64,000 nucleotides of DNA, from positions 1 to 64,000 of the forward strand of contig NCEH01000048.1 in NCBI GenBank assembly GCA_002304505.1, in the 5' to 3' direction. This document shows, one piece after another, positions 46,249 to 55,911 of the stretch (within the stretch, counting starts at the first letter, position 1; the number at the start of each line of letters is the position of its first letter). The translations under genes and the position numbers were made by a program. The DNA is from Rhizobiales bacterium 32-66-11 (GTDB taxonomy: Bacteria > Pseudomonadota > Alphaproteobacteria > Rhizobiales > Xanthobacteraceae). A model generated the notes under the pieces. It made no database searches. It was not told the origin of the DNA and saw only the letters and a program-made list of their open reading frames with translations.

Positions 46249-46947
46249 TCAGAACTTGTAGTTCACGCCGAGACGGACGGTGTTCACGTCCAGGTCGGTG
46301 TTGATCGAACCGAGGGTCGAGGGGATGGAATACGTGTTGCCCTGGAAGTTGGCATACAGGTATTCGACCTTGGCGGTGATGTTGTTGGTGAAGGCGTATT
46401 CCACGCCGCCGCCGATGGTCCAGCCCCAGTTGGTGGTGGAGGTGTCGACGCCGTAGAAGTTGCCGAAGCTCACGCGCTCCCAAGCAGCACCACCGGTGAT
46501 GTAGGGCAGCCAACGATCCATGGCATAACCGGCGCGGGCGCGGATCGTGCCGAAGGTCTTGATCTCGGGCTCGACATTGGCGCCGATGAACGGACCGCTC
46601 AGGATCAGGCTGCTGTTCGAGATCGAACCCCACTGGGCGTCAGCCTCAACACCGAGAACGATGTTGTTGGCGAACTGGTAGTTGTAGCCGATCTGACCAC
46701 CACCGAGGAAGCCATTGGCATCGCCGGCGCTGTAGTTGGAATACGGCGCGCCATAGAACGGCGAGACGTTGAACGAATTGCTCGCCCAGCCCCAGCCGAC
46801 GTTGCCACCGAGGTAGAAGCCGGTCCAGGAGAAGACCGGGACAACGGCCACGGCCTTGACGGGATACTTGGTGGCGAGGTCGGCCGCAGAGGCGGCGCCG
46901 CCGAGGAGGGCCAGGGCAGAGACCCCGGCGAGAGCGCGCTTCAACAT
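46249..46947 (-). CDS. Outer membrane beta-barrel protein, Omp25/31-like (copy 2)
   Basis: The 232-residue product has a signal peptide (to ASAAD) and the same barrel pattern as its neighbours: FSWTGFYLGGNVGWGWA, GGGQIGYNYQFANNIVLGVEADAQ, TFGTIRARAGYAMDRWLPYITGG, and a C-terminal VRLGVNYKF. I chose the ATG at 46947 over the ATG 15 bases upstream because GAAGGG is well placed for it. The gene uses the AAC- and AAG-rich codons typical of highly expressed genes in a GC-rich genome, so it may be a major surface protein. It has its own strong terminator. Confidence 0.94.
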   Translation of the reverse strand: MLKRALAGVSALALLGGAASAADLATKYPVKAVAVVPVFSWTGFYLGGNVGWGWASNSFNVSPFYGAPYSNYSAGDANGFLGGGQIGYNYQFANNIVLGVEADAQWGSISNSSLILSGPFIGANVEPEIKTFGTIRARAGYAMDRWLPYITGGAAWERVSFGNFYGVDTSTTNWGWTIGGGVEYAFTNNITAKVEYLYANFQGNTYSIPSTLGSINTDLDVNTVRLGVNYKF

Positions 46948-47153
46948 TGTTACACCCTTCATTACGATGCGAAACCAGAATGAGCGGACCTTACAGCGAG
47001 TCCACCGTCCCGTCTGTCACCCTGGAGCAACACCGCCCCAAGAAAACAGGGCGACATTGTGACCAGGAGACTACATCAGAACACAATTGGCAATCAAGGG
47101 GCAGCAAACTCAAGCTTCCCGCCAATAGGGTTCTAATTTCCCAGCTTAAGAGT

Positions 47154-47762
47154 TTAGAAACGATAGTTCACGCCTGCACGCAGAACATTACCGTCGTACC
47201 CGACCGAGGCCGGTCCGATCAATGACGAGTAAGTAGAACTACCAAGATCGACGTAAAGATATTCCGCACGGGCACTCCAGTTGCGATCGAGGGCAAATTC
47301 TGCGCCCGCTCCGATCGTCCAGCCAGAATGTGACTGTGAATTACTCAGCCCCGCGACCTCAAATTGCCCCTGGCCGTAGGCGAAGCCCGCTGTCGCGTAG
47401 GCCATCACCCGGTCAAACGCAAAACCCAGCCGGGCCCTTACGGTTCCAAGGTAATCGACATTAAACGCGCCCGCGCTGATGCCGGACCAGTCGAAATCCG
47501 CCTCCAGGCCGGCAACGATCGGCGATCCGGCGAACTGGAAATTATATCCGCCCTGCAAGCCGCCGATGAACCCACCCGGACTCTGGGACGCGGCCGTTCC
47601 CCAGCCATAACCGGCGTTGGCGCCAAGATAAAAGCCGGTCCAGGACAACGGCCCGGCCGGTGCCGGAGAGCCATAATTGCCATATTGCGCCATGTCGGCG
47701 GCGCCGGCTGGCGCCGTCAGGCTGACGCATGTGGCGGCCACGGCCAACCAACGTCTGCTCAT
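47154..47762 (-). CDS. Outer membrane beta-barrel protein, Omp25/31-like (copy 3)
   Basis: The 202-residue product has a signal peptide (to AGAAD), LSWTGFYLGANAGYGWG, GGLQGGYNFQFAGSPIVAGLEADFDW, YLGTVRARLGFAFDRVMAYATAGFAYG, and a C-terminal LRAGVNYRF ending in Phe. AGGAGG lies seven bases before the ATG at 47762. Its codon use contains more A/T-ending codons than copy 2, so it is probably less strongly expressed. It is the third member of a local paralogue cluster. Confidence 0.92.
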   Translation of the reverse strand: MSRRWLAVAATCVSLTAPAGAADMAQYGNYGSPAPAGPLSWTGFYLGANAGYGWGTAASQSPGGFIGGLQGGYNFQFAGSPIVAGLEADFDWSGISAGAFNVDYLGTVRARLGFAFDRVMAYATAGFAYGQGQFEVAGLSNSQSHSGWTIGAGAEFALDRNWSARAEYLYVDLGSSTYSSLIGPASVGYDGNVLRAGVNYRF

Positions 47763-47955
47763 CCTCCATCCTCCTGCCGATAACCCGCCGCAGCCGGATC
47801 CCGCAAAAGGCATAAGTCGGAAATGGCAAAGGAAGTCTGGCCAACACCCACCTGCCCTCACGCATTACAAAGTCAGGGTAAACAAAGGGTAAATCCGCGC
47901 CCCCCGCCTGCGCCCCCCCCTGGCCCCGGCGGCGGCTTATCCCTACCTTGCAGCC

Positions 47956-50058
47956 ATGATCGCCCGCCCGCCCCTCGACCAGCCCGACGACAGCTTCGAC
48001 CCCCAGGAAACGGACGAGGAAGCCGCGCTGGTGCTGGAGACCCAAGCCGAAGACGAGGTTTCCCCCGGCACCCTCGCCACCGGGCGGGAAGCGATCGCGC
48101 GCGCGGTCAAGCATGCGCCCTCCGGCCCCGGCGTCTACCGCATGATCGCCGCCGACGGCACGGTGCTCTATGTGGGCAAGGCCAAGAGCATCAAGAAGCG
48201 GGTGCTCAGCTATACCCGCCTGGTCGGCCACACCAACCGAATCGCCCGCATGATCGCGGCGACGGTTTCCATGGAATTCGTCTCCACCCGCACCGAATCC
48301 GAGGCGCTTCTGCTGGAGGCGAACCTCGTCAAACAGCTGAAGCCGCGCTTTAACGTGCTGCTGCGGGACGACAAATCCTTTCCCTACATTCTCATCACGG
48401 CGGATCATCCGGCCCCGCAGATCCTCAAGCATCGCGGCGCGCGCAGCCGGCCGGGGCATTATTACGGCCCGTTCGCCAGCGTCTGGGCCGTGGATCGCAC
48501 CATCAATGCGCTGCAGCGGGCGTTCCTGCTGCGCTCCTGCTCCGACAGCTATTATGAGAATCGCACCCGTCCCTGCCTGCTGTTCCAGATCAAGCGCTGC
48601 TCCGGCCCCTGCACCGGCGAGGTGAGCCATGCAGATTACGCAGAGCTGGTGCGCGAGGCGCGGGCTTTTCTCACCGGACGGTCGCGCGCGGTGAAGGAGG
48701 AGCTGGCGCGCGAGATGGAGGCGGCTTCCGAGACCCTGGAATTCGAGCGCGCGGGCCGCCTGCGCGATCGCCTGGCCGCGCTTTCCGCCGTCCAGGGCAG
48801 CCAGGGGATCAATCCGCGCTCGGTGGAGGAAGCGGATGTGTTCGCCTGCCATCAGCAGGGCGGCGCCACCTGCATCGAGGTGTTTTTCTTCCGCACCGGG
48901 CAGAACTGGGGCAACCGCGCTTATTATCCGCGCGCCGACAAATCGCTGGACGAGCGCGAGGTGCTCGGCGCCTTCATCGCCCAGTTCTACGAGGACAAGC
49001 CCTGCCCGCGCCTCATCCTGCTCAGCCACGAGGTGGAGGAACAGGCGCTGATCGCCGAGGCGCTCAGCGAGAAGTCCGGCTTCAAGGTCGAGATCGCCAC
49101 GCCGCGCCGGGGCGAGAAGCTCGATCTGGTCAGCCACGCCTTGCAGAATGCCCGCGAGGCGCTGGGCCGCAAGCTGGCCGAGACCGCGACCCAGGCGAAA
49201 CTGCTGGAAGGCGTGCAGGAAGCCTTCGCCCTCAAGGGGCCGCCCCAGCGCATCGAGGTCTATGACAATTCCCACATCATGGGCACCAATGCGGTGGGCG
49301 GCATGATCGTGGCGGGGCCGGAGGGCTTCCGCAAAAGCCAGTATCGCAAGTTCAACATCAAATCGACGGACATCACGCCGGGCGACGATTTCGGCATGAT
49401 GCGCGAGGTGCTGCGCCGCCGCTTCGCCCGCCTGGTGAAGGAAGCGCCGCGCGGCGCCGCGCCCCTCATAGAGGAACCCGCGCCCGCGCCTCTTGCCGAC
49501 GTGCCGCTCGCCCAGGAAGAGGCCGCCCCCGGCGCGGTCCCGGCCGATGCCCTGGAAGATCCTGCGCCAGCGGTGCCGGACGAGGCGGACGCCACCTCCC
49601 CCTGGCCGGACCTCGTTTTCATCGACGGCGGCCTCGGCCAGCTCAATGCCGCGCGGGCGATCCTGGAAGAACTCGGCATCACAGACGTGCCTTTGGTGGG
49701 CATCGCCAAGGGGCTCGACCGGGAAGCGGGGCGCGAGCAATTCTTCATCCCCGGCCGCCAGCCGTTTCGGCTGGAGCCGCGCGACCCGGTGCTTTATTTC
49801 GTTCAGCGCCTGCGCGATGAAGCCCATCGCTTCGCCATCGGCTCGCATCGCGCGCGCCGCAAGAAGGATATTACCGACGCCGGGCTTCAGGCCATTCCCG
49901 GCGTTGGCCCCACGCGCAAGCGCGCCTTGCTGCGGCATTTCGGAACGCTCAAAGCCATCGAGCGGGCCTCGCTCGCGGATCTGGAGCAGGTGCCGGGCAT
50001 CAACGCCTCGACCGCGCAGGCCATCTACGGTTATTTCCACAGCCAGCCGGGGCGCTGA
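47956..50058 (+). CDS. uvrC: UvrABC system subunit C
   Basis: UvrC makes both incisions of nucleotide excision repair. The 700-residue protein has the N-terminal GIY-YIG nuclease domain ([27 protein letters not shown], about residues 57-140), a Cys-rich [13 protein letters not shown] segment, the UVR domain that binds UvrB (about 240-275), and the RNase-H-like C-terminal nuclease ([19 protein letters not shown] to [14 protein letters not shown]). It ends in a double helix-hairpin-helix. A Pro/Ala/Glu-rich insert of about 50 residues (500-550) splits the second nuclease domain. Its N-terminal 45 or so residues are acidic and variable. Confidence 0.97.
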   Translation: MIARPPLDQPDDSFDPQETDEEAALVLETQAEDEVSPGTLATGREAIARAVKHAPSGPGVYRMIAADGTVLYVGKAKSIKKRVLSYTRLVGHTNRIARMIAATVSMEFVSTRTESEALLLEANLVKQLKPRFNVLLRDDKSFPYILITADHPAPQILKHRGARSRPGHYYGPFASVWAVDRTINALQRAFLLRSCSDSYYENRTRPCLLFQIKRCSGPCTGEVSHADYAELVREARAFLTGRSRAVKEELAREMEAASETLEFERAGRLRDRLAALSAVQGSQGINPRSVEEADVFACHQQGGATCIEVFFFRTGQNWGNRAYYPRADKSLDEREVLGAFIAQFYEDKPCPRLILLSHEVEEQALIAEALSEKSGFKVEIATPRRGEKLDLVSHALQNAREALGRKLAETATQAKLLEGVQEAFALKGPPQRIEVYDNSHIMGTNAVGGMIVAGPEGFRKSQYRKFNIKSTDITPGDDFGMMREVLRRRFARLVKEAPRGAAPLIEEPAPAPLADVPLAQEEAAPGAVPADALEDPAPAVPDEADATSPWPDLVFIDGGLGQLNAARAILEELGITDVPLVGIAKGLDREAGREQFFIPGRQPFRLEPRDPVLYFVQRLRDEAHRFAIGSHRARRKKDITDAGLQAIPGVGPTRKRALLRHFGTLKAIERASLADLEQVPGINASTAQAIYGYFHSQPGR

Positions 50059-50148
50059 CAGGCGCGCCGGCGTGGATACCCGCCTCGACCCCGCCTGTAT
50101 TCCGGGGCATGGTGCCACCCACCCGAACCAAGAACGAGCCGCATCAAC

Positions 50149-50787
50149 ATGGCCGAGGCCCAAACCAGACCCAGCCCGCGGCCCCGCACCAGCAAGGAGC
50201 GTGGGCTTGTCCTGTCGCTGCCGAACCTTCTCACCTATTCCAGGTGCGCGGCGGTGCCTCTGGTGGCCGGCTGCATGTTCTGGTCCGACATCCTGCACGG
50301 CGGCATCTGGCTGCGCTGGGTGGCGCTGGGCCTGTTCATCGCCGCCGCCGTCACCGATTTTTTCGACGGCTATCTCGCGCGCGCCTGGTCCCAGCAATCG
50401 GCCATCGGCCGCATGCTGGATCCGATCGCGGACAAGCTGCTGGTCTCCACCAGCCTGCTGGTGCTGGCCTCCGACGGCACCATCCGCGGCTGGTCGCTGT
50501 GGGCGGCGATCGTGATCCTGTGCCGGGAGATCCTGGTGAGCGGCCTGCGCGAATTCCTGGCCGAGCTCAATGTCAGCGTGCCGGTCTCGCGGCTCGCCAA
50601 ATGGAAGACCACGTTGCAGCTGGTGGCGGTGGGCTTCCTGCTGGCCGGCGCGGCCGGCGATCTGGTGATTCCCGGCGTCACGTTTATGGGCCTGAGCCTG
50701 CTGTGGATCTCCGCCGTGCTGACCCTCTATACGGGCTATGATTATTTCCGCGCCGGCGCACGGCATCTGGTGGAGGATGACCGGTGA
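50149..50787 (+). CDS. pgsA: CDP-diacylglycerol--glycerol-3-phosphate 3-phosphatidyltransferase
   Basis: The 212-residue inner membrane enzyme makes phosphatidylglycerophosphate, the precursor of phosphatidylglycerol. The CDP-alcohol phosphotransferase motif D-x2-D-G-x2-A-R-x8-G-x3-D-x3-D is visible as TDFFDGYLARAWSQQSAIGRMLDPIADK. Several hydrophobic helices flank it. It lies 90 bases after uvrC, a neighbour pair common in bacteria, and its stop overlaps the moaD start by four bases. Confidence 0.95.
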   Translation: MAEAQTRPSPRPRTSKERGLVLSLPNLLTYSRCAAVPLVAGCMFWSDILHGGIWLRWVALGLFIAAAVTDFFDGYLARAWSQQSAIGRMLDPIADKLLVSTSLLVLASDGTIRGWSLWAAIVILCREILVSGLREFLAELNVSVPVSRLAKWKTTLQLVAVGFLLAGAAGDLVIPGVTFMGLSLLWISAVLTLYTGYDYFRAGARHLVEDDR

Positions 50788-51035
50788 AGATCCTCTATTT
50801 CGCCTGGCTGCGGGAACGCGTGGGCCTCGCCGAGGAGGACATCCCCGTGCCGCCGGAGGTCGCGACAGTGTCTGACCTCGCCCATTGGCTGGCGACGCGC
50901 GATGCCGCCCATGCCCATGCCTTCTCAAATCCTGCGGTGGTGCGCGCGGCCCTCGACCGGCGCCATGTGAAGGGCGATGCCTTGCTGGCCGGAGCGCGCG
51001 AAGTCGCGTTCTTCCCCCCCATGACCGGCGGCTGA
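50784..51035 (+). CDS. moaD: Molybdopterin synthase small subunit
   Basis: The 83-residue ubiquitin-fold protein carries the sulfur as a thiocarboxylate on its C-terminal Gly-Gly (FFPPMTGG) and donates it to cyclic pyranopterin phosphate in the MoaE complex. The start MKILYFAWLRERVG is typical. It is coupled to pgsA by a four-base overlap and followed by moaE after four bases. Confidence 0.95.
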   Translation: MKILYFAWLRERVGLAEEDIPVPPEVATVSDLAHWLATRDAAHAHAFSNPAVVRAALDRRHVKGDALLAGAREVAFFPPMTGG

Positions 51036-51039
51036 GGCC

Positions 51040-51543
51040 ATGAGCGATCCCCTCGCCCCGCCTCTCGCCCCTCCCCTTGCCGATTCCTTCGGCGTGCGCG
51101 TGCAGGCCGAGCCGTTCGATGCCGCCGCCGAGGCCGAAGCGATGACCCGTGGGCGCGTGGATGTGGGCGCGGTCGTCACCTTCGCCGGCCTCTGCCGGGC
51201 CGATGTGGCGGCGGACGGAACCGCCCTCGCCGCACTGACGCTGGAGCATTATCCCGGCATGGCGGAAGAGGAGATGGGCCGCCTGATCGAGGAGGCGCGC
51301 CAGCGCTGGCCTCTGCTCGGCGCCCGCATCGTGCACCGCCACGGGCGCCTGGTGCCGGGCGATCCGATCGTGCTCGTGGTCACGGCCTCGCCCCATCGCG
51401 GCGCCGCGTTTGCCGCCGCCGAATTCCTCATGGACTGGCTGAAGACCAGCGCACCCTTCTGGAAGAAGGAAGATCGCGCGGGTTCCGGCGATTGGGTCGA
51501 AGCCAAGAGCACCGACGACGCCGCCGCCGAGCGCTGGAAATAG
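51040..51543 (+). CDS. moaE: Molybdopterin synthase catalytic subunit
   Basis: The 167-residue catalytic subunit uses the MoaD thiocarboxylate to make the dithiolene of molybdopterin. It shows VGAVVTFAGLCRA, LTLEHYPGMAEEEM, IVHRHGRLVPGDPIVLVVTASPHRGAAF and FLMDWLKTSAPFWKKE, the last with the catalytic lysines. It ends a uvrC-pgsA-moaD-moaE block common in Rhizobiales and is convergent with the dicarboxylate transporter cluster. Confidence 0.95.
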   Translation: MSDPLAPPLAPPLADSFGVRVQAEPFDAAAEAEAMTRGRVDVGAVVTFAGLCRADVAADGTALAALTLEHYPGMAEEEMGRLIEEARQRWPLLGARIVHRHGRLVPGDPIVLVVTASPHRGAAFAAAEFLMDWLKTSAPFWKKEDRAGSGDWVEAKSTDDAAAERWK

Positions 51544-51576
51544 GGACCGGCGCCCTCGCACCCGCGGCCGGGCAAA

Positions 51577-52905
51577 TCAGGCGACCGGCTCATCCTGCGC
51601 GGTCTTCCCCAGCCCGCCGGCCTGCCCGCCGAGCACCGCTTGCAGGCGCGGCAGGTCCAGCGCGCCCTCCCACCGCGCCACCGCGAGGGTCGCCACCGCA
51701 TTGCCGATGACATTGGTGGTGGAGCGCGCCTCGCTGAGGAAACGGTCGATGCCGAGAATCAGCGCAAGGCCGGCGAGCGGCACGTCCGGCACCACGCTCA
51801 AGGTGGCAGCGAGCGCGATGAAGGACGAACCCGTCACCCCGCCCGCGCCCTTGGTCGTCAGCATCGCCACCGCCAGCAAGGTGGCGAGATGGGCGAGGGT
51901 CAGAGGGGTTTCGGTGGCCTGGGCGATGAACAGCACCGCGAGCGAGATATAGATGTTCGTCCCGTCCGAATTGAAGGCGTAGCCCGCCGGTACCACGAGG
52001 CCGACCACGGATTTGTCGACGCCCGCCCGTTCCAGCTTCGGCATCAGGGTCGGCAGCGCGCTTTCCGCGCAGGACGTGCCGAGCACCAGGAAAATCTCAT
52101 CCTTGATGTAGCGCAGCAGGGCAAAGATGCTGAATCCGCAGACCCGCCCCACGAGGCCGAGCACCAGCGTGATGAACAGGATTTCGGCGATATAGAGCGT
52201 CGCCACCAGCAGCAGCAGGTTTTCGATCGCCGTTGCGCCGAATTTGCCGACCACATAGGCCATGGCGCCGAATGCGCCCACGGGGGCGGTCGCCATGACC
52301 AGCCGGGCGAGGGCGAACACCGCCCGCTCCAGCTGCGCCATGGCCCGCGCCGCACCGGCGCCGGCCGGCCCGAGCGTCTTGATGGCGAAGCCCACGAGAA
52401 CCGCGACGAACAGAACCTGTATGATATCGCCTTCGGCAAAGGCCCCGACCAAGGTGCCGGGAATGATGTTCAGCAGGAAGTCGACGATGCCGTGGCTTTC
52501 CTGCCCTTCCAGATAGGGCGCCACCGCGGCGGCATCCAGCATGCCCGGACGCACGCCGAACCCCTCCCCCGGCCGCACGATTTCGCCCACCGCGACGCCG
52601 ATCAGCAGCGCCAAGGTGGACATGGCCTCGAAATACAGCAGCGCCTTGCCGCCGAGCCGGCCCACCTTGCCGCCATCCTTCACCCCGGCGATGCCGACCA
52701 CCAGGGTGCAGAAGACCAGCGGCGCGATGAGAATATGAATCAGCTTCACGAACCCCTGGCCGAGCGGCTCCATCGCCGCGGCGGTGCCGGGAAAAACCAG
52801 GCCAAGCAGCGCCCCGGCCAGGGCCGCGACGAGCACCTGCACATAGAGGATGCGGTGCAGGCCTCTGCGCGCCGCGCCCGTTTCGGCCGAAGGGGCGTGC
52901 GTCAT
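51577..52905 (-). CDS. DctA-type C4-dicarboxylate:cation symporter (paralogue 1)
   Basis: The 442-residue DAACS-family transporter takes up dicarboxylates such as succinate, malate or fumarate, driven by cations. Signatures are LYVQVLVAALAGALLGLVFP at the start, the serine-rich re-entrant loop GTSCAESALPTLMPKLERAG, VVPAGYAFNSDGTNIYISLAVLFIAQA (the NSDGT here differs from the NLDGT of the other copies) and VTGSSFIALAATLSVVP. The start at 52905 overlaps the stop of the upstream paralogue (ATGA), so they are translated together. It is the last of four tandem copies. Confidence 0.93.
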   Translation of the reverse strand: MTHAPSAETGAARRGLHRILYVQVLVAALAGALLGLVFPGTAAAMEPLGQGFVKLIHILIAPLVFCTLVVGIAGVKDGGKVGRLGGKALLYFEAMSTLALLIGVAVGEIVRPGEGFGVRPGMLDAAAVAPYLEGQESHGIVDFLLNIIPGTLVGAFAEGDIIQVLFVAVLVGFAIKTLGPAGAGAARAMAQLERAVFALARLVMATAPVGAFGAMAYVVGKFGATAIENLLLLVATLYIAEILFITLVLGLVGRVCGFSIFALLRYIKDEIFLVLGTSCAESALPTLMPKLERAGVDKSVVGLVVPAGYAFNSDGTNIYISLAVLFIAQATETPLTLAHLATLLAVAMLTTKGAGGVTGSSFIALAATLSVVPDVPLAGLALILGIDRFLSEARSTTNVIGNAVATLAVARWEGALDLPRLQAVLGGQAGGLGKTAQDEPVA

Positions 52906-54224
52906 GGGGCGTCTCCCGTCGAGACCGTCTTGGCCACCGCGCCGGATGATCCTCGGCTGGCGAGGGCGGCCGCGAATCGAGCGGGATCGAGCGCGCCTTC
53001 CCAGCGGGCGATCACGATCGCCCCCACCGCATTGCCGATGATGTTCACCAAGGCCCGGCCTTCGTTCAAGATCCGGTCCACCGCCAGCAGCAAAGCGATG
53101 CCGCCGATGGGAATCTCGGGCACGATGGTGAGTGTCGCCGCCAGCGCGATGAAGCAGGCGCCGGGAACCCCCGGAAGGCCGCGCGTCGTCACCATGGTCA
53201 CGGCGAGGATCATCATCAGGTCGGTGGCGGAGAGCGGCGTATTCGTCGCCTGGGCGATGAACAGCAGCGCGAGCGTCATATAGAGATTGGTGCCGTCGAG
53301 ATTGAACGAATAGCCGGTCGGCACCACGAGCCCCACCACCCGCGCATCGACGCCGGCGCGCTCCAGCTTCGCCATGAGCCCCGGCAGGGCGCTTTCCGAG
53401 CACGAGGTGCCCAGCACCAGGATCAGCTCTTCCCGCAGCAACCGTAGTAGCTTGAGGATGCTGAACCCGCACGCCAGCCCCACCGCCCCGAGCACGCCCA
53501 GCACGAACACCAGTTCCGTCGCATAGAGGGTGAGGATAAGCAGGGCAAAATTCTCCAGCACGCCGAGCCCGTAGCGGCCGACCACCACCGCCATCGCCCC
53601 GAACGCGCCGAGCGGCGCCACGCGCATCACCATGGAAACGATGGCGAAGACCATGTCCTGCACGCGGCGCAGCGCCCCGCACATGCGCGCACCGTCGGGG
53701 CCAAGCTGCGCCAGCGCAAATCCCGTGAGCACGGCGATCAGCAGCACCTGGAGCAGGTCGCCGCCGGCGAACGCGCCGAGCAGGCTGTCGGGAATGATGT
53801 CGAGCAGGAAGCCCGAGAGGCTCGAAGCCTGCGCCTGCTGGAGGAAGGGGGCCACCACGTGGGGATCGAGGGTGGACACCTTCACATCCAGCCCGCTCCC
53901 CGGCCGCACCAGCAGCCCGGCCAGCAGGCCGAGCGCGAGCGCGAGCGTGGAGGCGACCTCGAAATACAGCATCGCCCGCCCGCCGATGCGCCCCACGGAC
54001 CGCGCATCGCGCATGCCGGCCACACCGAGCACCAGCGTGCAGAACATCACCGGCGCGACGATGAGGTGAAGCAGGCGCACGAACAGGTCGGCGAACGGCC
54101 CCATGGCGGCGCCGAGGGCGGGAAACAGCGCGCCCGTCACCGCCCCCGCTCCGGCGCCAAGCAGCACCTGGACGTAGAGGATGCGGTAGAATGGCGTGCG
54201 GATCCCTGGCCTCGATCCAGTCAC
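52902..54224 (-). CDS. DctA-type C4-dicarboxylate:cation symporter (paralogue 2)
   Basis: The product is about 440 residues. It has the family features [53 protein letters not shown] and GVPGACFIALAATLTIVP. It is the most divergent of the four tandem copies around the N-terminal half (GLLVRPGSGLDVKVSTLDPHVVAPFLQQ). I chose the GTG at 54224 over the TTG at 54293 because it gives a normal N-terminus, although the exact start is uncertain. Its stop overlaps paralogue 1. Confidence 0.9.
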   Translation of the reverse strand: MTGSRPGIRTPFYRILYVQVLLGAGAGAVTGALFPALGAAMGPFADLFVRLLHLIVAPVMFCTLVLGVAGMRDARSVGRIGGRAMLYFEVASTLALALGLLAGLLVRPGSGLDVKVSTLDPHVVAPFLQQAQASSLSGFLLDIIPDSLLGAFAGGDLLQVLLIAVLTGFALAQLGPDGARMCGALRRVQDMVFAIVSMVMRVAPLGAFGAMAVVVGRYGLGVLENFALLILTLYATELVFVLGVLGAVGLACGFSILKLLRLLREELILVLGTSCSESALPGLMAKLERAGVDARVVGLVVPTGYSFNLDGTNLYMTLALLFIAQATNTPLSATDLMMILAVTMVTTRGLPGVPGACFIALAATLTIVPEIPIGGIALLLAVDRILNEGRALVNIIGNAVGAIVIARWEGALDPARFAAALASRGSSGAVAKTVSTGDAP

Positions 54225-54307
54225 AGCTCCCCCCGGCCTGCGACGACAGGCGACATCATGGCCCGCTCTTTCCTCGATCGCCCGCCGCGCCAATCCCGGG
54301 CAGAGGA

Positions 54308-55473
54308 TCAGGCCCTCGCGACGCTCGCATCCAGCGCGACCACGTCGCGCCGATCCAGAACCGCATGCAGGCGGTCGAGGTCAAGCTCGCCCTCCCAGCG
54401 CGCGACCACAAGCGTCGCCACCGAATTGCCGATGAAATTGGTGAGCGAGCGGCATTCGGACATGAAGCGGTCCACGCCGAGAATCAGCGCCATGCCGGCC
54501 ACCGGAATTTCCGGCACCACCGCCAGGGTGGCCGCAAGGGTGATGAAGCCGCCGCCGGTCACCGCACCCGCCCCCTTCGAGGTGAGCATCGCCACCCCGA
54601 GCACCATCAATTCATGCTCCAGCGTCAGCGGCGTGTTGGTGGCCTGGGCGATGAACAAGGTTGCCAGGGTCATATAGATGTTGGTGCCGTCGAGATTGAA
54701 CGAATAGCCCGTGGGCACCACCAGCGAGACCACGGATTTCGAAGCGCCGGCATTCTCCAGCTTGCGCATCAGCTGCGGCAGCGCGCTTTCCGAGGACGAG
54801 GTGCCGAGCACGATCAACAATTCCTCGCGGATATAATAAAGCAGCTTGAAAATATTGAAGCCCACGAGCTTGGCGATGGTGCCGAGCACGAGCGCCACGA
54901 ACAGCGCCGCCGTCAGATAGAAGGTGGCGATCAGCTCCAGCAGATTGCCGATGGAGGCGAGCCCGTCGGGCCGAGCGCGCTCAGGGCGAAGCCGGTGAGG
55001 ATCGCGACGAACAGGACCTGGAGGATCTCCCCTTCCGCCAAAGCGCCGACCAGCGTCTTGGGAATGATGTTCAGCAGGAAATCGATGGTCGAGGTATGCG
55101 CCGCCTGATTGGTGAAGCCGGACACGCTCTTGACGTCCAGCGTGCTGACATCGACGTTGAAGCCGGCGCCGGGCTGCATCACCTTGCCGACGATCAGGCC
55201 GATGACCAGCGCGAACGAGGACACCACCTCGAAATACAGCAGCGCCTTGCCGCCCACCCGGCCGACGCGCTTCACATCCCCCATTGCGGCGATCCCCACC
55301 ACCACGGTGCAGAACACCACCGGCGCGATAATCATCTTCACCAGTTTGATGAAGCCGTCGCCGAACGGCTTCATCGCCTCGGCGGCATGCGGAAAGACCA
55401 CGCCCAGCACCACCCCGAACACGACCGCCAACAGCACCTGCACATAAAGGATCTTGTAGAAGGGACGCCGCAT
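54308..55473 (-). pseudogene. DctA-type symporter (paralogue 3) with internal deletion and frameshift
   Basis: The N-terminal half ([20 protein letters not shown] to [20 protein letters not shown]) and the C-terminal half ([22 protein letters not shown] to the stop at 54308) are well conserved but lie in different frames. Aligned to paralogue 4, 43 residues ([11 protein letters not shown] to FTIGAY) should lie between. Only five bases remain at about 54967, so about 124 bases are missing. This removes a membrane helix and shifts the frame. Apart from that, the gene is closest to paralogue 4. The start at 55473 has GGAG upstream; 55500 is an alternative. Confidence 0.87.
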
Positions 55474-55911
55474 CAAACTCTCCAACGCCGAGGGGGTCAT
55501 GCCGCTCAGGTCCTGCGATCCCGCTGTCCGGCCGAGGGTGGCAGGGCGGGTCCGCATTTCCGTTCCGGAAGTCGCGCCGGTCACAGTCTTTCCACCCCAC
55601 GCAGGAAGCGGGCGGAAAGGAGGGATCCATCGCGCGCGTTATAAAACGCGACCATCAATGGCAGTCTGATGAAAGACGGGAAATCAGATGGGAATACCGG
55701 CGCATTTTGCCGGTCCGCGGCGCCGGACCTGCGCAAAAGCGGGTCGGCGCACGGGCCGTGCTCCGGCCAAGGGGCAAGGTGCCATTGGGCTCGGAGGCAG
55801 CGGCCGGCCGACAAAGGGCATCGGCGGGATGCCGGCAAGGAGCGCCGGCGGGCGCGAGGCGAGCGAGCGTCGTCCTCCCCGCGATACCGCCCCGCCCAGC
55901 CGGGCACCCGT
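55474..55911. other. Gap between dctA paralogues 3 and 4
   Basis: This 438-base stretch is the longest gap in the dctA cluster and presumably holds the promoter of paralogue 3. Apart from a short CGCGTT/AACGCG hairpin (55635-55650) I see no gene or other element. Confidence 0.5.
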
